A DNA stretch of 64,000 nucleotides from CAVPJC01 sp963705155 (GTDB lineage Bacteria > Chloroflexota > Anaerolineae > Anaerolineales > UBA4823), in assembly GCA_963705155.1 (NCBI GenBank), contig CAVPJC010000022.1:248001-312000 (forward strand), in the 5' to 3' direction. The notes beneath the pieces are model-generated. The model searched no databases. It saw only the letters and a program-made list of their open reading frames with translations, and had not been told where the DNA came from. This document shows positions 51,699 to 63,854 of the stretch, piece by piece. Position 1 is the stretch's first letter; every line of letters begins with the position of its first letter. The position numbers were made by a program, and so were the translations under genes.

Positions 51699-53887
51699 TG
51701 GAAGAGCCAAGCGTACTGGATTACGTGCTGGACAGGCTGGCATTCTGGCGCAAGCCGCGCATTCACCTGGCTGAGCAGGCGCCTGCCTCCCTGCCAGCCG
51801 AAGACATTGCCATACCCCCTGCAATTGTTGAACCCGCTTTGCCGGCGGCACAGCCCGGGGCGCTGCCTATGCCAGCGCCCACCTCACACGTTGAAGAGCA
51901 GACGGTTGAAACCAGAACCTCCCTGCCCTGGCGCTCGCTGCTGGCGCTGGCGCTGGCGCTGGCGGCCCAGCTTTCTCTGGAACCTTCTGCACAGCGCACC
52001 TGGACGGCGGGCGCCATCCTGTATGCGCTGGCGGGCGGTTTTCTGGTGCTGGCGGCGCTGCGCGGCGAATGGCAGGCGGCCCCCTACCGGCAACAGGAGC
52101 AAAAAACCGAGCTCTTTTCGGCCCGGACGGTGCCCTTCCTGGTAGGTTTGGTCCTGGCGACGGCGGCCCTGTACTATTTCAAAGACAACCTGTTCACCCG
52201 CCTCAACGTTTCTCTGCTGCTGCTGGCGCTGGCGTTTCTCATCTGGGCCTTCTGGCTGCCATCCGAGAATCGAACCTCCATCTGGAGCCGCATCAAGGCT
52301 TTCTTCAACCGTCCGTTTGGCGGGATCACCATCTCCGCCTGGTCACTGCTGGTGGTGGCTGCCGCCTTGCTGGTCATTTTCTTCCGCGCCTACCAGATTG
52401 ACCGTGTGCCGCCTGAAATGGTGAGCGACCAGGCTGAGAAGCTGCTGGACGTGTGGGATGTGACCCACGGGCAAACCAGCATCTTCTTCCCGCGCAACAC
52501 CGGGCGTGAGGCCCTGCAAATGTACCTCACGGCCGCCATCCTGCTGCTTTTCAATACCGGCTATTCTTTCCTGAGCCTGAAGATCGGCACGGTGCTGGCG
52601 GGTCTGCTGACTTTGCCTTACATCTACCTGCTGGGGAAGGAGGTGGGCAACCGGCGCATTGCGCTTCTGGCGCTACTCTTCGCCGGGGTGGCTTACTGGC
52701 CCAATGTGATTTCCCGCGTGGGGCTGCGCTTCCCGCTCTACCCGCTGTTTGTGGCCCCAACGTTGTATTATTTGATCCGCGGGCTGCGGACTGCCAACCG
52801 CAATGATTTCATCCTGGCAGGCCTGGCGCTGGGGATCGGTCTGCACGGCTACACCCCCATCCGCATCCTGCCCTTTGTGGTTCTGGCGGCGGTTGGCCTG
52901 TTTTTGCTTCATCGCCAGTCCCGGGGTATGCGCGGCCAGGCGCTGGCGGGACTGGTGCTACTGGGGTTCATGGCATTTGTCGTCTTTCTGCCGCTGCTGC
53001 GCTACGCCCTGGAAAACCCCGAGATGTTCGCCTACCGCTCCTTCACCCGCCTGGGTTCGGTGGAGCGCCCGCTGCCAGGACCGGCCCTGGAGCTTTTTAT
53101 GGGCAACCTGTGGCGGGCGGTGACCATGTTCGCCTGGGATGATGGCGAGATCTGGGTCAATTCGATCACCCACCGCCCGGCCCTGGATACAGTCTCGGCA
53201 GCGCTTTTCTACCTGGGCGCTGCGCTGCTGTTTGTGCGCTATCTGCGCCAGCGGCACTGGTTGGATCTGTTTCTGCTGCTGTCTGTGCCGCTTTTGATGA
53301 TGCCTTCCATACTTTCGCTGGCCTTTCCGGCGGAAAACCCGGCGCTCAACCGCATGGGCGGAGCCATCATCCCGGTGTTCATCACCCTGGCAATTGCCCT
53401 GGATGGGCTGCTGGAGGCACTGCGCAGGTGGCTGGGAGGCCGGTGGGGGGCAGCCGCGGCGGGCCTGGTGGGTTTAGTCCTGTTCTGGGCGGCAGCCAAC
53501 CAGAATTATGACCTGGTCTTCCGGCAGTACCAGAATGTGTATTTACAGTCTTCCTGGAACACATCGGAGATGGGCGAAGTTATCCGCGATTTTGCGGCCT
53601 CGGTGGGCAGCCCCGACACGGCCTGGGTGGCGGCATACCCGTACTGGGTGGACACACGCCTGGTGGGCATGAACGCCGGTTTCCCTTTGAAGGATTACGC
53701 CATTTTCCCGGAGAATTTTGCCAGCACCCTGTCCGAGCCACGCGCCAAGCTCTTCCTGGTGAAACCAGAAGACAGCGCCGCCCTTGACGCCCTGCGCCAG
53801 CTTTATCCGCAGGGAGTTGTCAGCACCTACAACTCGGCGGTGGAAGGGCATGATTTTAATATTTTCTTCATTCCACCGCTGGAGTGA
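51698..53887 (+). CDS. GT39-like membrane glycosyltransferase
   Basis: 729 residues. A Pro-rich cytoplasmic N-terminus (about 1-75) precedes about thirteen helices. A GT-C-like first loop reads FRAYQIDRVPPEMVSDQAEK then LLDVWDV, with acidic residues where the catalytic Asp/Glu would be. GREALQMYLTAAILLLFNTG and IARVGL-like SRVGLRFPLYPLFVAPTLYY fit the ArnT/PMT_2 group. A C-terminal external domain follows (about 620-729). These enzymes move sugars from polyprenyl phosphate donors to extracellular acceptors. The frame is intact. Confidence 0.75.
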   Translation: MEEPSVLDYVLDRLAFWRKPRIHLAEQAPASLPAEDIAIPPAIVEPALPAAQPGALPMPAPTSHVEEQTVETRTSLPWRSLLALALALAAQLSLEPSAQRTWTAGAILYALAGGFLVLAALRGEWQAAPYRQQEQKTELFSARTVPFLVGLVLATAALYYFKDNLFTRLNVSLLLLALAFLIWAFWLPSENRTSIWSRIKAFFNRPFGGITISAWSLLVVAAALLVIFFRAYQIDRVPPEMVSDQAEKLLDVWDVTHGQTSIFFPRNTGREALQMYLTAAILLLFNTGYSFLSLKIGTVLAGLLTLPYIYLLGKEVGNRRIALLALLFAGVAYWPNVISRVGLRFPLYPLFVAPTLYYLIRGLRTANRNDFILAGLALGIGLHGYTPIRILPFVVLAAVGLFLLHRQSRGMRGQALAGLVLLGFMAFVVFLPLLRYALENPEMFAYRSFTRLGSVERPLPGPALELFMGNLWRAVTMFAWDDGEIWVNSITHRPALDTVSAALFYLGAALLFVRYLRQRHWLDLFLLLSVPLLMMPSILSLAFPAENPALNRMGGAIIPVFITLAIALDGLLEALRRWLGGRWGAAAAGLVGLVLFWAAANQNYDLVFRQYQNVYLQSSWNTSEMGEVIRDFAASVGSPDTAWVAAYPYWVDTRLVGMNAGFPLKDYAIFPENFASTLSEPRAKLFLVKPEDSAALDALRQLYPQGVVSTYNSAVEGHDFNIFFIPPLE

Positions 53888-53910
53888 AACGGATTGCACG
53901 AATTCTACCT

Positions 53911-56900
53911 ATGACCAACGTTGAGCCCGCTCAGAAGAAACGCCGCAGCCTGATATTTGACCTGCTCCTGGTGTATGCCCTGCTTGCCGGGGCTTATTTT
54001 CGTTTTACCGGCATCGATTGGGGCGAATACCAGTATCTGCATCCCGATGAGCGCTTCCTGGTCTGGGTGGGTTCAGATATCACACCTCTGGTGTGCAAAG
54101 ACGCCACCCTGACGGTGGAAGCGTGCCCGCAGGAATCCCGGCGCTGGATGAGCTTCAGCGAATACTTCGACACGGCCATTTCCACGCTCAACCCGGTCAA
54201 CCGGGGACATGGGTTTTACGTGTACGGCACGCTGCCCATGTTTATGACGCGCTTTGCCGTGGAGTGGATTTACGGCCATTCCGGCTTCAACGAGATGACC
54301 GATGTCGGCCGCCCGCTTTCGGCGCTGGCAGATTTGCTGACCGTGCTGCTGGTGTATCTGATTGCTGGCGCGTCTCTACGACCGGCGTGTGGGTGTGCTG
54401 GCGGCAGCCTTTTCGGCGGCGGTGGTGCTGCAAATCCAGCTCTCGCATTACTTCACCATGGATACGTTCGTAAACTTTTTCACCTACCTGGCGATTTATT
54501 TCGCGGTGCGCCTGGCAGGTGAAAAGTGGGCTGAACCTGCAGATCGTGCAGCCGCCGATCCAGAGCTGACTGGACTGCCCGGTGATGAACAGCAGGCTGT
54601 GATCGCAACCGGCCTGACGGCCGAAACACAAATCACCAGGGCTGATCGGGCTAAGGCTTTTATGATGCAGCCGTTCTTCTGGCTCAGCATCGCCTTTGGA
54701 TTCGCCCTGGGCTGCGCCGTGGCCTCCAAGCTGAATGCCGCCCCGGTGGCAGCGATTTTACCGGCTGCCTTCGGCCTGGTCTTGATGCGGGCGCCCGCCG
54801 GGCAGCGCACGCAGAGGGCGACGCAGGTTTTTATCTACCTGATCCTGGCGGCGGTTGTGAGCATCCTGGTCTTTCGCCTGTTCCAGCCGTATGCCTTCAG
54901 CGGGCCGGGTTTCTTTGGATTGAAACCCAGCGAGCAGTGGGTGAGCAACATTCGTGAGCAGCGTGTCCAGGCCGCCGGCGATGTGGACTTCCCGCCCGCC
55001 CTGCAGTGGGCGCGCCGCCCGGTTTGGTTCTCGGGGCAAAACCTGGTGCTGTGGGGGCTTGGCCTGCCGCTGGGTTTGCTGGCCTGGGCGGGGTTCGTCT
55101 GGGCCGGCTGGCGTTTGCTGGCTGATAAGAGCGCTGAGAAAACGGAGTGGCGCCGCCATGCTTTGCTGTGGGGTTGGACCGGATTTTATTTCACCTGGCA
55201 GTCGCTGGCGTTTAACCCCACCATGCGTTACCAGTTGCCGGTCTACCCGGCTCTGGCGATCTTTGCCGCCTGGGGGGTGGTTCAGTTGTGGGAGAGAGGC
55301 GCAGCCCGCCAGGCCTCGGCCTCTTCGAACGCTGGATCCTGGCTTGTCCTGCACCGCCTGGCGGCCCTGCTGGTGGGTGGCGCGGTGCTCCTGGCTACCT
55401 ACGCCTGGGCCTATGCCTTTACCGGCATTTACACCCGCCCGATCACGCGGGTGGAAGCCTCGCGCTGGATCTACCAGAACCTGCCGGGCCCGCTCAACCT
55501 GAAAATCGAGACCGAACCGGGCAGCCTGAGCCAGCCGCTGCCCTATCCGGCCGGGTTGATCATCACGCCCTCCCAGCCTTACCTGGGCGTCTTCAGCCCC
55601 AACCGGGACGGCCTGCTGACTGCGGTGACCCTGGGTCACGCCCTGGATCAGGAAAGCAGACCCGAAACAAAAACGCTGGTGGTGCAGGTGGATCTTCCCG
55701 GCGATGATGTCGCGCCGGTGATTGCCACACTCGCCTCAGACTTTGGCGCCGCCGAAGATCCGCGCGGCGTTTCCTACACGTTCAACTTCGACCGCCCACT
55801 GGCGGTGGTCCAAGGAGCGCAATACCAGCTCACCCTGGCGCTGCTGTCTGAAAGCGGAGTGATCAGTCTTTCAGGGGCTGCGCCGGCCAATGAGAGCACC
55901 TGGGACGATGGCCTGCCGCTGCGCATGGATGGCTATGATGCCTACGGCGGCATCTACCAGCCCGGGTTGAACTTTGAGATGTACTGGGACGATAACGCCG
56001 AAAAGTACCAGCGCTTCATCACCACACTGGACCAGGCAGACACTATCTTCATCTCCTCCAGCCGCCAGTGGGGCACCACCACACGCCTGCCCGAGCGCTA
56101 CCCGCTCACGTCAGCTTATTACCGCAGCCTGTTGGGCTGCCCGCCGGAGCGTGCCATCGATTGGTGCTACAGCGTCGCCCAGGTGGGCAAGTTCAAGGGC
56201 GAGCTGGGGTTCGAGCTGGCAGCAGTTTTTGATTCGTCGCCACGCCTGGGGCCGCTGGTGTTCAACACCCAGTTTGCCGAAGAAGCTTTCACGGTTTATG
56301 ATCATCCCAAAGTTTTTATTTTTCGCAAAACTCCCGATTATGACGCCGGCCGCGTGCGCCAAATTCTTGGAGCGGTGGATATCTCACAGGCCATGCACAT
56401 CACCCCCAAGCGGGCCAGCTCGTACCCCGGCAACCTGATGCTGCCTGCCGACCGTCTGGCAGAACAGCAAGCGGGCGGCAGTTGGAGCGACCTTTTCGAT
56501 ACCAGCGCCCTTTACAATCGCTTTCCTGCGCTGGCAGCGGTGCTCTGGTACTTCAGCGTGGGACTGCTGGGGCTGGCAGCATACCCGTTGGTGCGCCTGG
56601 CGCTGCCCGGCCTTGCCGACCGGGGTTACCCGCTGGCGCGCACCGCCGGGATGCTTCTGCTTTCCTGGATGGTGTGGATGGCCGGGTCCTTCAAAATTCC
56701 TTTCAGCCGGCTCACCATCAGCGCCGCGCTGCTGCTGATTCTGGCGGCGGGGCTGGCGGCCGCTTACCACCAGCGCGAGCAGCTGCGACATGAACTGCGC
56801 TCACGCAGCCGGTATTTTTGGATGGTTGAGGGGCTCTTCCTGGCCTTTTTTGTCTTTGACCTGCTCATCCGCATAGGCAACCCCGATCTGTGGCATCCGT

Positions 56901-58993
56901 GGAAGGGCGGCGAAAAGCCGATGGATTTTGCTTACTTCAACGCCATTCTAAAATCCACAACTTTCCCGCCGTACGACCCCTGGTATGCTGGCGGTTATCT
57001 GAACTACTATTATTATGGTTTTGTCTTTGTGGGTGTGCTGGTCAAGTGGCTGGGGATTGTACCGGCGGTGGCCTACAACCTGATCCTGCCGACCGTTTTT
57101 GCCATGATCGGCCTGGGGGCTTTTTCCATCGCCTGGAACCTGGCCAGCCACCGGTTGAGGCCTGTGCAGGAGAACGACATGGCCGGCGCCGGGGTCAAAA
57201 TTCACCGCTTCTGGGTTGGCTTCTCGGCAGCGCTTGGGGCGGCGGTGCTGGGAAACCTGGGCAGCGTGCGCATGATTTACCAGGGCTACCAGCGGCTGGC
57301 CGCGCCGGGCGGCGTCATCGAAGACGGCAATTTGCTGGAGCGCTGGGGCTGGGCGCTCCAGGGGATGTTGAGCGTGATGCGCGGCGCAGCCTTGCCCTAT
57401 GGCCTGGGCGATTGGTACTGGAACCCCAGCCGGGCCATCCCGGCCCCGCAAGACGTGGAACCGATCACGGAGTTTCCATTCTTCACCGTATTGTATGGCG
57501 ACCCGCACGCCCATTTGTTTGCCATCCCCATCGCCCTGCTGGTGCTGGCCTGGGCGCTCTCCGTTGTATTGAACCGGGGCTGGCAGGGGCAGCGTTCGAA
57601 GGTGCAGGCGGCGGCCGGCTTTTTGCTGGGCGGGCTGGCGATTGGCGCCATGTACCCGGTCAACCTTTCGGATATCTACACCTATTTGCCCCTGGGGATC
57701 GTGGCGGTGGGGTATGCCCTGTGGCGCTATTACGACGCCAACCGCGCCGCCTGGCTGCCCGGCCTGCCGCCGCAGAGCAAACGCCTGCTGGTAACCCTGG
57801 CGGCGCTGGCCCTGCTGGTGCTGCTTTCGATCCTGCTGTATAAGCCGTATTCCGATTGGTACGGGCAGGGTTACACCAAAATCGATTTGTGGAAAGGCAC
57901 ACATACGCCCCTGGTCTCGTACCTGACTCATTGGGGGCTGTTCCTCTTCGTGATCGTATCCTGGATGGTCTGGGAGACGCGCGAGTGGATGGCGCCACCC
58001 CGCTCTCGTCGCTGCGCAGGCTGCTGCCGTACCGCGCTATGCTGTGGACAGTCGTGATGCTCCTGCTGGCGGTGGTTGCCGGCCTGATGATCCTGGGAGC
58101 CGGGATAGCCTGGTTTGTCCTCCCGCTGGCGGCCTGGGCAGGCGTTCTGCTGTTGCGCCCCGATTTGCCCGATTCCAAACGCTTCGTGCTTTTCCTGGTG
58201 GGCACCGGCCTGGTGTTGACCCTGATGGTGGAAGTGGTGGTGGTGGTGGGCGATATCGGCCGGATGAACACCGTCTTCAAGTTTTACCTGCAGGTGTGGA
58301 CGTTGTTTGCCGTCAGCGCGGCGGCGTCCCTGGGCTGGCTGCTGCAGGCGCAGCCGGGCTGGTACCCGCGGGCACGCGCGGCCTGGCTGGCGATTCTGGG
58401 TGCGCTGGTCTTTGGCGCAGCTCTGTTCCCGCTGCTGGGCGGCATGGCCAAAATCAGAGACCGCATGGCAGAAGGACGCGCCTCACACCCTGGACGGCAT
58501 GGCTTTTATGCAGTACGCTGAATATGCGGAGACCTGGGGCGTGATGGATTTGAGCCAGGATTATCGCGCCATCCGCTGGATGCAGGAGAACGTCAGCGGC
58601 TCGCCTGTGATCGTGGAAGCCAACCTGCGCAACCTGTACCGCTGGGGCTCGCGCTTCAGCATCTACACCGGCCTGCCGGGCGTGGTGGGCTGGGAGTGGC
58701 ACCAGCAGCAGCAGCGGGCGCTGCTCCCCGGCACCTGGGTGAGCGACCGCATCAACGAGATCAACAATTTCTACACCACCACCGACCTGCAGCAGGCACG
58801 CCAGTTTTTGGAAAAATACAATGTGCGTTATATTATTGTGGGGCAGCAGGAGCTGGGTAAATATAACAGCGAAGGGCCAGATGCCTTTCTGGCGCCCGAA
58901 GGATTGGCAAAGTTTGCGGCTTCCGAGGGCGCGTTGTGGCACGCGGTGTACCAGGACGCTGACACGATGATCTATGAAGTGATCCAACGCTAA
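53911..58993 (+). CDS. Giant GT39-DUF2298 (YYY family) fusion protein (three frameshifts)
   Basis: About 1690 residues after joining. The N-terminal half is a GT39/PMT-like transferase: FRFTGIDWGEYQYLHPDERF (acidic first loop), LSHYFTMDTFVNFFTYLAIY, PTMRYQLPVYPALAIFAAWG, then a beta-rich external domain (about 510-720). The C-terminal half is a DUF2298 protein with GEKPMDFAYFNAILKSTTFP, the family's GGYLNYYYYGFVFVGVLVKW, YGDPHAHLFAIPIALLVLAW and a C-terminal external domain. Breaks near 54368, 57994 and 58470 each fit one extra base. Between the two halves no stop occurs over 1200 codons, so the fusion is real. It probably glycosylates surface components. Confidence 0.8.
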
Positions 58994-59001
58994 GGGGACA
59001 C

Positions 59002-61739
59002 ATGCTCTCTGCTTTTCTGTGGTATCTGATCCTGACCGTGCTGGGCTGGCTGGCGCTCCCGCTGGTTTACCGTCTGCTGCCGGCGCTGCCCGACCGCGGC
59101 TATACCTGGCGCGCACGCTGGGCCTGCTGTTGTGGGGGTATCTCTTCTGGCTGCTGGCCATGCTGGGTGTGCTGCGCAACGATCCTGGCGGCATTCTCCT
59201 GGCGCTGGGTATCCTGGTTGCCTTGAGCGGCCTGGCGCTGCGCGGCGGTGCAGCAGCAGAACTGGCGGATTGGCTGCGCCAGCGAGGCAGGTTGATCCTG
59301 GGTGTGGAGGCGCTTTTCCTGGCGGCTTTTGCGCTCATGCTGGTTGTGCGGGCTGCCAACCCGGAAATCCTGGGCACCGAAAAGCCGATGGAGCTGGGTT
59401 TTATCAACGCTATCCTGCACTCGCCCGTGTTCCCGCCGCACGATCCCTGGCTGTCTGGTTACGCCATCTCCTATTACTATTTTGGCTACGTGTTGGTAGC
59501 CATGCTGGCAATGCTGACCGGCACAGCCGGCGGGGTGGCATTTAATCTGGGGATTTCACTCGTCTTTGCGCTCAGCGCCCTGGGTGTATACGGCCTGGTG
59601 TATAACCTGCTGGCAGCCCGGCGGCCTGCGGCAGGCCCCGCGCCCGGCAAAGGTTTTTCCTGGTTGGCGCTGCTCGGCCCGGCCTTTATCCTGGTGGTGA
59701 GCAACCTGGTGGGTTTTTTGGAGATGCTGCATGCCCGCGGTTTGTTCTGGAGCCGGGGGGCGGATGGCGTGCTGGCATCGCCGTTGTGGAGGTGGCTGGA
59801 TCTGCGCGAGCTTAGCCAGGCGCCTGCCGAGCCATTTGGCTGGCTGCCCACCCGCTACCTGTGGTGGTGGCGCGCCTCGCGCGTGGTGCAGGATTATGAC
59901 TTTGCCGGAAACTGGAAGGAAGTGATTGACGAATTCCCGGTTTTCTCGTACATCCTTGCCGATTTGCACCCGCATGTGCTGGCTATGCCTTTTGCCTTTC
60001 TGGCGATCTCGCTGGCTTTGAACCTGTTCCTGGGCGGCGGGCAGGGGCGGCTGGGCTGGCTGCAGCGCACAATCAATGTGGGTTTTCTGGCGTGGAGCGC
60101 GCTGACCGGGCTGTTGCTGGGCATTCTGCTGGTGTGGGCGGGCGCGCCGGAAATGAACCTGCGCATCCTCTTGCCGGGGGTGGGGCTGATCCTGCTGGCG
60201 GGAATGATTTATGTGCTGATCCCCGAGCCCGCCCGCCGGTCTGGCTGGCGCATGCTGACACGCAGCGACGTGGGTGAGCTGGAGATCGGCGGAACTCTGG
60301 CGGTCAGCCCAGCGGCTTTCCTGCTGGCTGCAGTCGTGTTTGGCGGTACGGCGTTCCTCAACATCTGGGATTTCCCGTTTTTTGTGGCATTATTTGCCGG
60401 AGCGTATGCAGTCCGGCAGTTAAAAATCGGCAGCCCGGTATTTGGCAGGCTGCTGGGAGATTTCTTCGCCATGAGCGTTTCCTTGCTCCTGGCTGGTCTG
60501 CTGGCGTACCTGCCGTTTTACCTGGGTTTTCAATCACAGGCGGGCGGCATTCTGCCCAATATAATCTATCCAACGCGGGGCGCCCATCTGTGGGTGATGT
60601 TTGCCCCGCAGCTGCTGGTAATCCTGGCTTTTTTGTGGTATCTGGCCGTTTCAAGAGCCTCGGGATTTGCAGCCAACCGCCGCAAAATGGTCACGGGGTT
60701 GTTGGCTGCCCTGGGGTTCACCCTGTTTCTCTGGGTTTTATCGCTGCTGATGGGGGCGGTCATCGCCGGGCTGCCCGGCGGGCTGGGCGATTTATTCCTG
60801 AGCAGCGTGGCAGCGCCCGGCCTTTCTGCTCTGCTGGCTGAGGCCGTTGTGCGGCGTTTTGCCAATGCCGGGGGCTGGATCACCCTGGTGATCTTAATGG
60901 GTCTGGCGCTGGGTCTGCTGTTCAGCTATCGTTATCCTGACGCCAACGAAGAAACCGCTGCCGGAGAGACCTCCGCGCGCCAGCCAGCCGCTCCCCTGCC
61001 CGTGGAAATTTTTGTGCTGCTGGTCATTTTGCTGGGAGCTTTGCTGGTTTTGGGGCCGGAGTTTTTCTACCTGCGCGATCTTTTTGGCTGGCGGATCAAT
61101 ACAATCTTCAAATTTTATTACCAGGCCTGGCACCTGTGGGGTGTGGCCGCGGCTTTTGGCGCAGCGCTGATGCTGCGTGCGCTGCGCGGAAACCGGGGCG
61201 CCCTGTACGCCATCGGGCTGGTTCTTGTGCTGGCGGTCTCCTTCACCTATACCTTTCTGGGAGTGTGGACAAAAACCAACGGGTTCAAACCCGCCGCCGG
61301 CTGGACGCTGGATGGGACAGCTTACCTGGATCGAGAACAACCCGACGAAATGCTGGCTGTTCGCTGGTTGAGCAGCGCCCCGCCGGGAGTGGTAGCTGAA
61401 GCGGTGGGCGGCAGTTATTCATCCTATGCTCGAGTTTCAGCTCTCAGCGGGCAGCCTGCCGTGCTGGGTTGGGATTTCCACGAGATGCAGTGGCGCGGCT
61501 CCGCTCGTGAGATTGGCTCACGTGGGCCAGATATCCAGCGCCTGTACTGCACACGCGATGAATTTGAGGCGCAGGAGATCATGCGCCAGTACGGCATCCG
61601 CTATGTTTACATCGGTCTCCTGGAGCGCAGCACATACACCCCCGAAGTCTGCCCGGGAGGGTTATCTGAGGCCAAGTTTATGCGTTTCCTCAGCCCTGTC
61701 TTTCAGCAAGGCACTGTGGTGATCTATGCCGAACAATAA
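59002..61739 (+). CDS. DUF2298 'YYY family' membrane protein (one frameshift)
   Basis: About 912 residues. It starts LSAFLWYLILTVLGWLALPL, then RGYT and, after restoring one missing C near 59107, LARTLGLLLWGYLFWLLAML. The family signature is SGYAISYYYFGYVLVAMLAM, with KPMELGFINAILHSPVFPPH before it and ADLHPHVLAMPFAFLAISLA later. About eighteen helices end in an external domain (about 790-912). It parallels the C-terminal half of the preceding protein, and the two genes likely arose by duplication. The molecular role of DUF2298 is not established. Its end overlaps the next gene by 14 nt. Confidence 0.8.
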
Positions 61740-63804
61740 GAGTCTCTTCTGGCTCCTGGCAGCGGGCTTTGTATTTCTCGGCTTCGCTTTGGGCCGCCAG
61801 CCAGTCAAGGTGCAGGCCGCCCCGGCGGCGGGTGCAGCCGCAGCAGGCTCGGCCCAGGGCGGTTCATCTGTGCCGCGCTTTGAGCCTGCCGGCTGCATGG
61901 TAACCCTCCCTGAAGATGTGCAGGAAGGCAAAGATGTTCTCTGCGGCTACCTGGTGGTACCAGAGCATTATGCCCACCCCGATGGACCCACCCTGGAGCT
62001 GGCTGTGGTGGTCATCAAATCACAGTCCCCAGATACCGCTCCCGATCCTGTGGTGTTGAATCAGGGCGGCCCGGGCGGCGGGACGATAGAATACTTTTTC
62101 TCTCTGCTCATGGAGCGCCCGTTGGAAACTGCGCGGGATATTTTGCTCTTTGACCAGCGCGGGACAGGTCTTTCACGGCCGGCTCTGGATTGCCCCGAGA
62201 TTAACACTGCGGTGTATGCACAACTGGATGAAAACCTGGATATCCTGGCATTCAATCAGGTGTACAACGCCGCCGCGCTGCAGTGCCAGCAGCGCCTTAC
62301 CCGGGAAGGGGTGAATCTGTCGGCGTTTAACAGCCTGGAAAATGCCAATGACATTGATGCTCTGCGCCAGGTGTTGGGGTATGAGAAAATCAATCTGTAC
62401 GGCGTTTCCTATGGATCGCTCCTGGCGCTGCACACCCTGCGTGAGCACCCCGACGGGCTGCGCAGCGTAATTCTGGACGGCGTTCTGCCGCCTCAGATGA
62501 ATCTGAACGCTGACGTGCCGTTCTCTGCCGATTATGGTTTTACTCGCTTTTTTGAAGCCTGCGCCGCAGATGCCAGTTGCAGCCGCTATTATCCCGAGCT
62601 GGAGACGACATTTTTCAACCTGGTGGAGCGCCTCAACCAGCAGCCCGCCAGCCTGCGCCTGGTGGATATGCAGACCGGGCAGGCCTACACTGATATATTC
62701 ACCGGTGATGACCTGTTGTGGGGCGTATTCCAGATTTTATATGCCCGCGAGCTGGTCCCGTTGTTGCCAGAGCTGATCCGCAGTGTGGATCTGGGGCGCT
62801 ATGGCCCGTTGGAAGCCATCCAATCGGTGCTGGTGTTTGATCGTTCGGTGATGATGGGGATGTACTGGTCAGTTTACTGCGCTGAAGATGGCGATTTTGA
62901 TCCGCAGAAGCTGGATTTTAGCACCGTCCGCCCGGAAATTGCAAAAGACCAGTTGGCCAGCATGCGCGGTACATGGGAGTTGTGCCAGAATTGGGGCGTG
63001 CCAGATCTGGGCAGCCGCGCCGATGCCCCGCCGCTGAGCGATATCCCGGCGCTGGTGATGAGCGGTCAGTTTGATCCGATCACTCCGGCGCCCAACGGCC
63101 AGCTGGCGGCGCAAAGCCTGAGTCACAGCACTCTGGTCACTTTTCCGGGCAACGGCCACGGCGCCTTGTATTCCAGCGAATGCGCCAACCGCATCTTTGT
63201 GGATTTTCTGGATAACCCTCAGGCTAAACTCGACCTGAGTTGTGTGGATCAACTTCCGCCGGTGGATTTTTTGACGCCAGTTGATTACGCCCCGGTGCCG
63301 CTGGGCTCTCTGCTGCTGGATTCGATTGCGTTGCAACCCGGAGCGCTGATCCTGTTGGGGACTTTGTTGGCATCGTGGGCGGCTCTGCTCAGCGCACCAT
63401 TTATTTATACGCTGCACTGGCTGGTGCGCAAATTGCGCCGGCCGCCAGGAGAACCACTGCCGGCGAGGCTGGCGTGGGCAGCCTGGCTGACCGTCCTTAT
63501 GTCAGGTTTCTCTACGCTGCTGCTGGGCTGGATGGTCTGGCATCTGGCGCGCTCATTGATTAACAACGAGCTGCTGGTCCTGTTTGGATTTCCGATTTCG
63601 GCTGCCCTGCTGCTGCCGCCCATTCTGGGCGTTTTTGCCCTGCTGGCCGCAGCGGCGATTGTCTCTAGCCTGCTGGTGGAACGGACTTACACACTCTTAC
63701 GGCTGTATCAGCTTTTAATCTCGATGGCAGGTGTGGCTTTTGCGGTTGGACTGGCTGCCGCAGGTTTGATGACGGCCGGGGCGGCGTGGTTGTGGAATTC
63801 TTAA
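61726..63804 (+). CDS. Secreted alpha/beta hydrolase, tripeptidyl aminopeptidase-like, with C-terminal membrane domain
   Basis: 692 residues. A signal segment (LFWLLAAGFVFLGFALG) precedes a TAP-like hydrolase: VVLNQGGPGGGTIEYFFSLL (oxyanion), LLFDQRGTGLSRPALDCPE, nucleophile INLYGVSYGSLLALHTLREH (Ser), MSGQFDPITPAPNG (Asp) and FPGNGHGALY (His). The SxSYG and GGPGG blocks are those of proline iminopeptidase/SlpD-E-type exported peptidases. Four helices follow (about 545-690), which is unusual for the family. ATG 61726 overlaps the YYY gene. Confidence 0.85.
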   Translation: MPNNKSLFWLLAAGFVFLGFALGRQPVKVQAAPAAGAAAAGSAQGGSSVPRFEPAGCMVTLPEDVQEGKDVLCGYLVVPEHYAHPDGPTLELAVVVIKSQSPDTAPDPVVLNQGGPGGGTIEYFFSLLMERPLETARDILLFDQRGTGLSRPALDCPEINTAVYAQLDENLDILAFNQVYNAAALQCQQRLTREGVNLSAFNSLENANDIDALRQVLGYEKINLYGVSYGSLLALHTLREHPDGLRSVILDGVLPPQMNLNADVPFSADYGFTRFFEACAADASCSRYYPELETTFFNLVERLNQQPASLRLVDMQTGQAYTDIFTGDDLLWGVFQILYARELVPLLPELIRSVDLGRYGPLEAIQSVLVFDRSVMMGMYWSVYCAEDGDFDPQKLDFSTVRPEIAKDQLASMRGTWELCQNWGVPDLGSRADAPPLSDIPALVMSGQFDPITPAPNGQLAAQSLSHSTLVTFPGNGHGALYSSECANRIFVDFLDNPQAKLDLSCVDQLPPVDFLTPVDYAPVPLGSLLLDSIALQPGALILLGTLLASWAALLSAPFIYTLHWLVRKLRRPPGEPLPARLAWAAWLTVLMSGFSTLLLGWMVWHLARSLINNELLVLFGFPISAALLLPPILGVFALLAAAAIVSSLLVERTYTLLRLYQLLISMAGVAFAVGLAAAGLMTAGAAWLWNS

Positions 63805-63854
63805 CGGGTGCCGGTTTTAACAAAATATCGAATTATCCCTTAAAAATAAAACCT

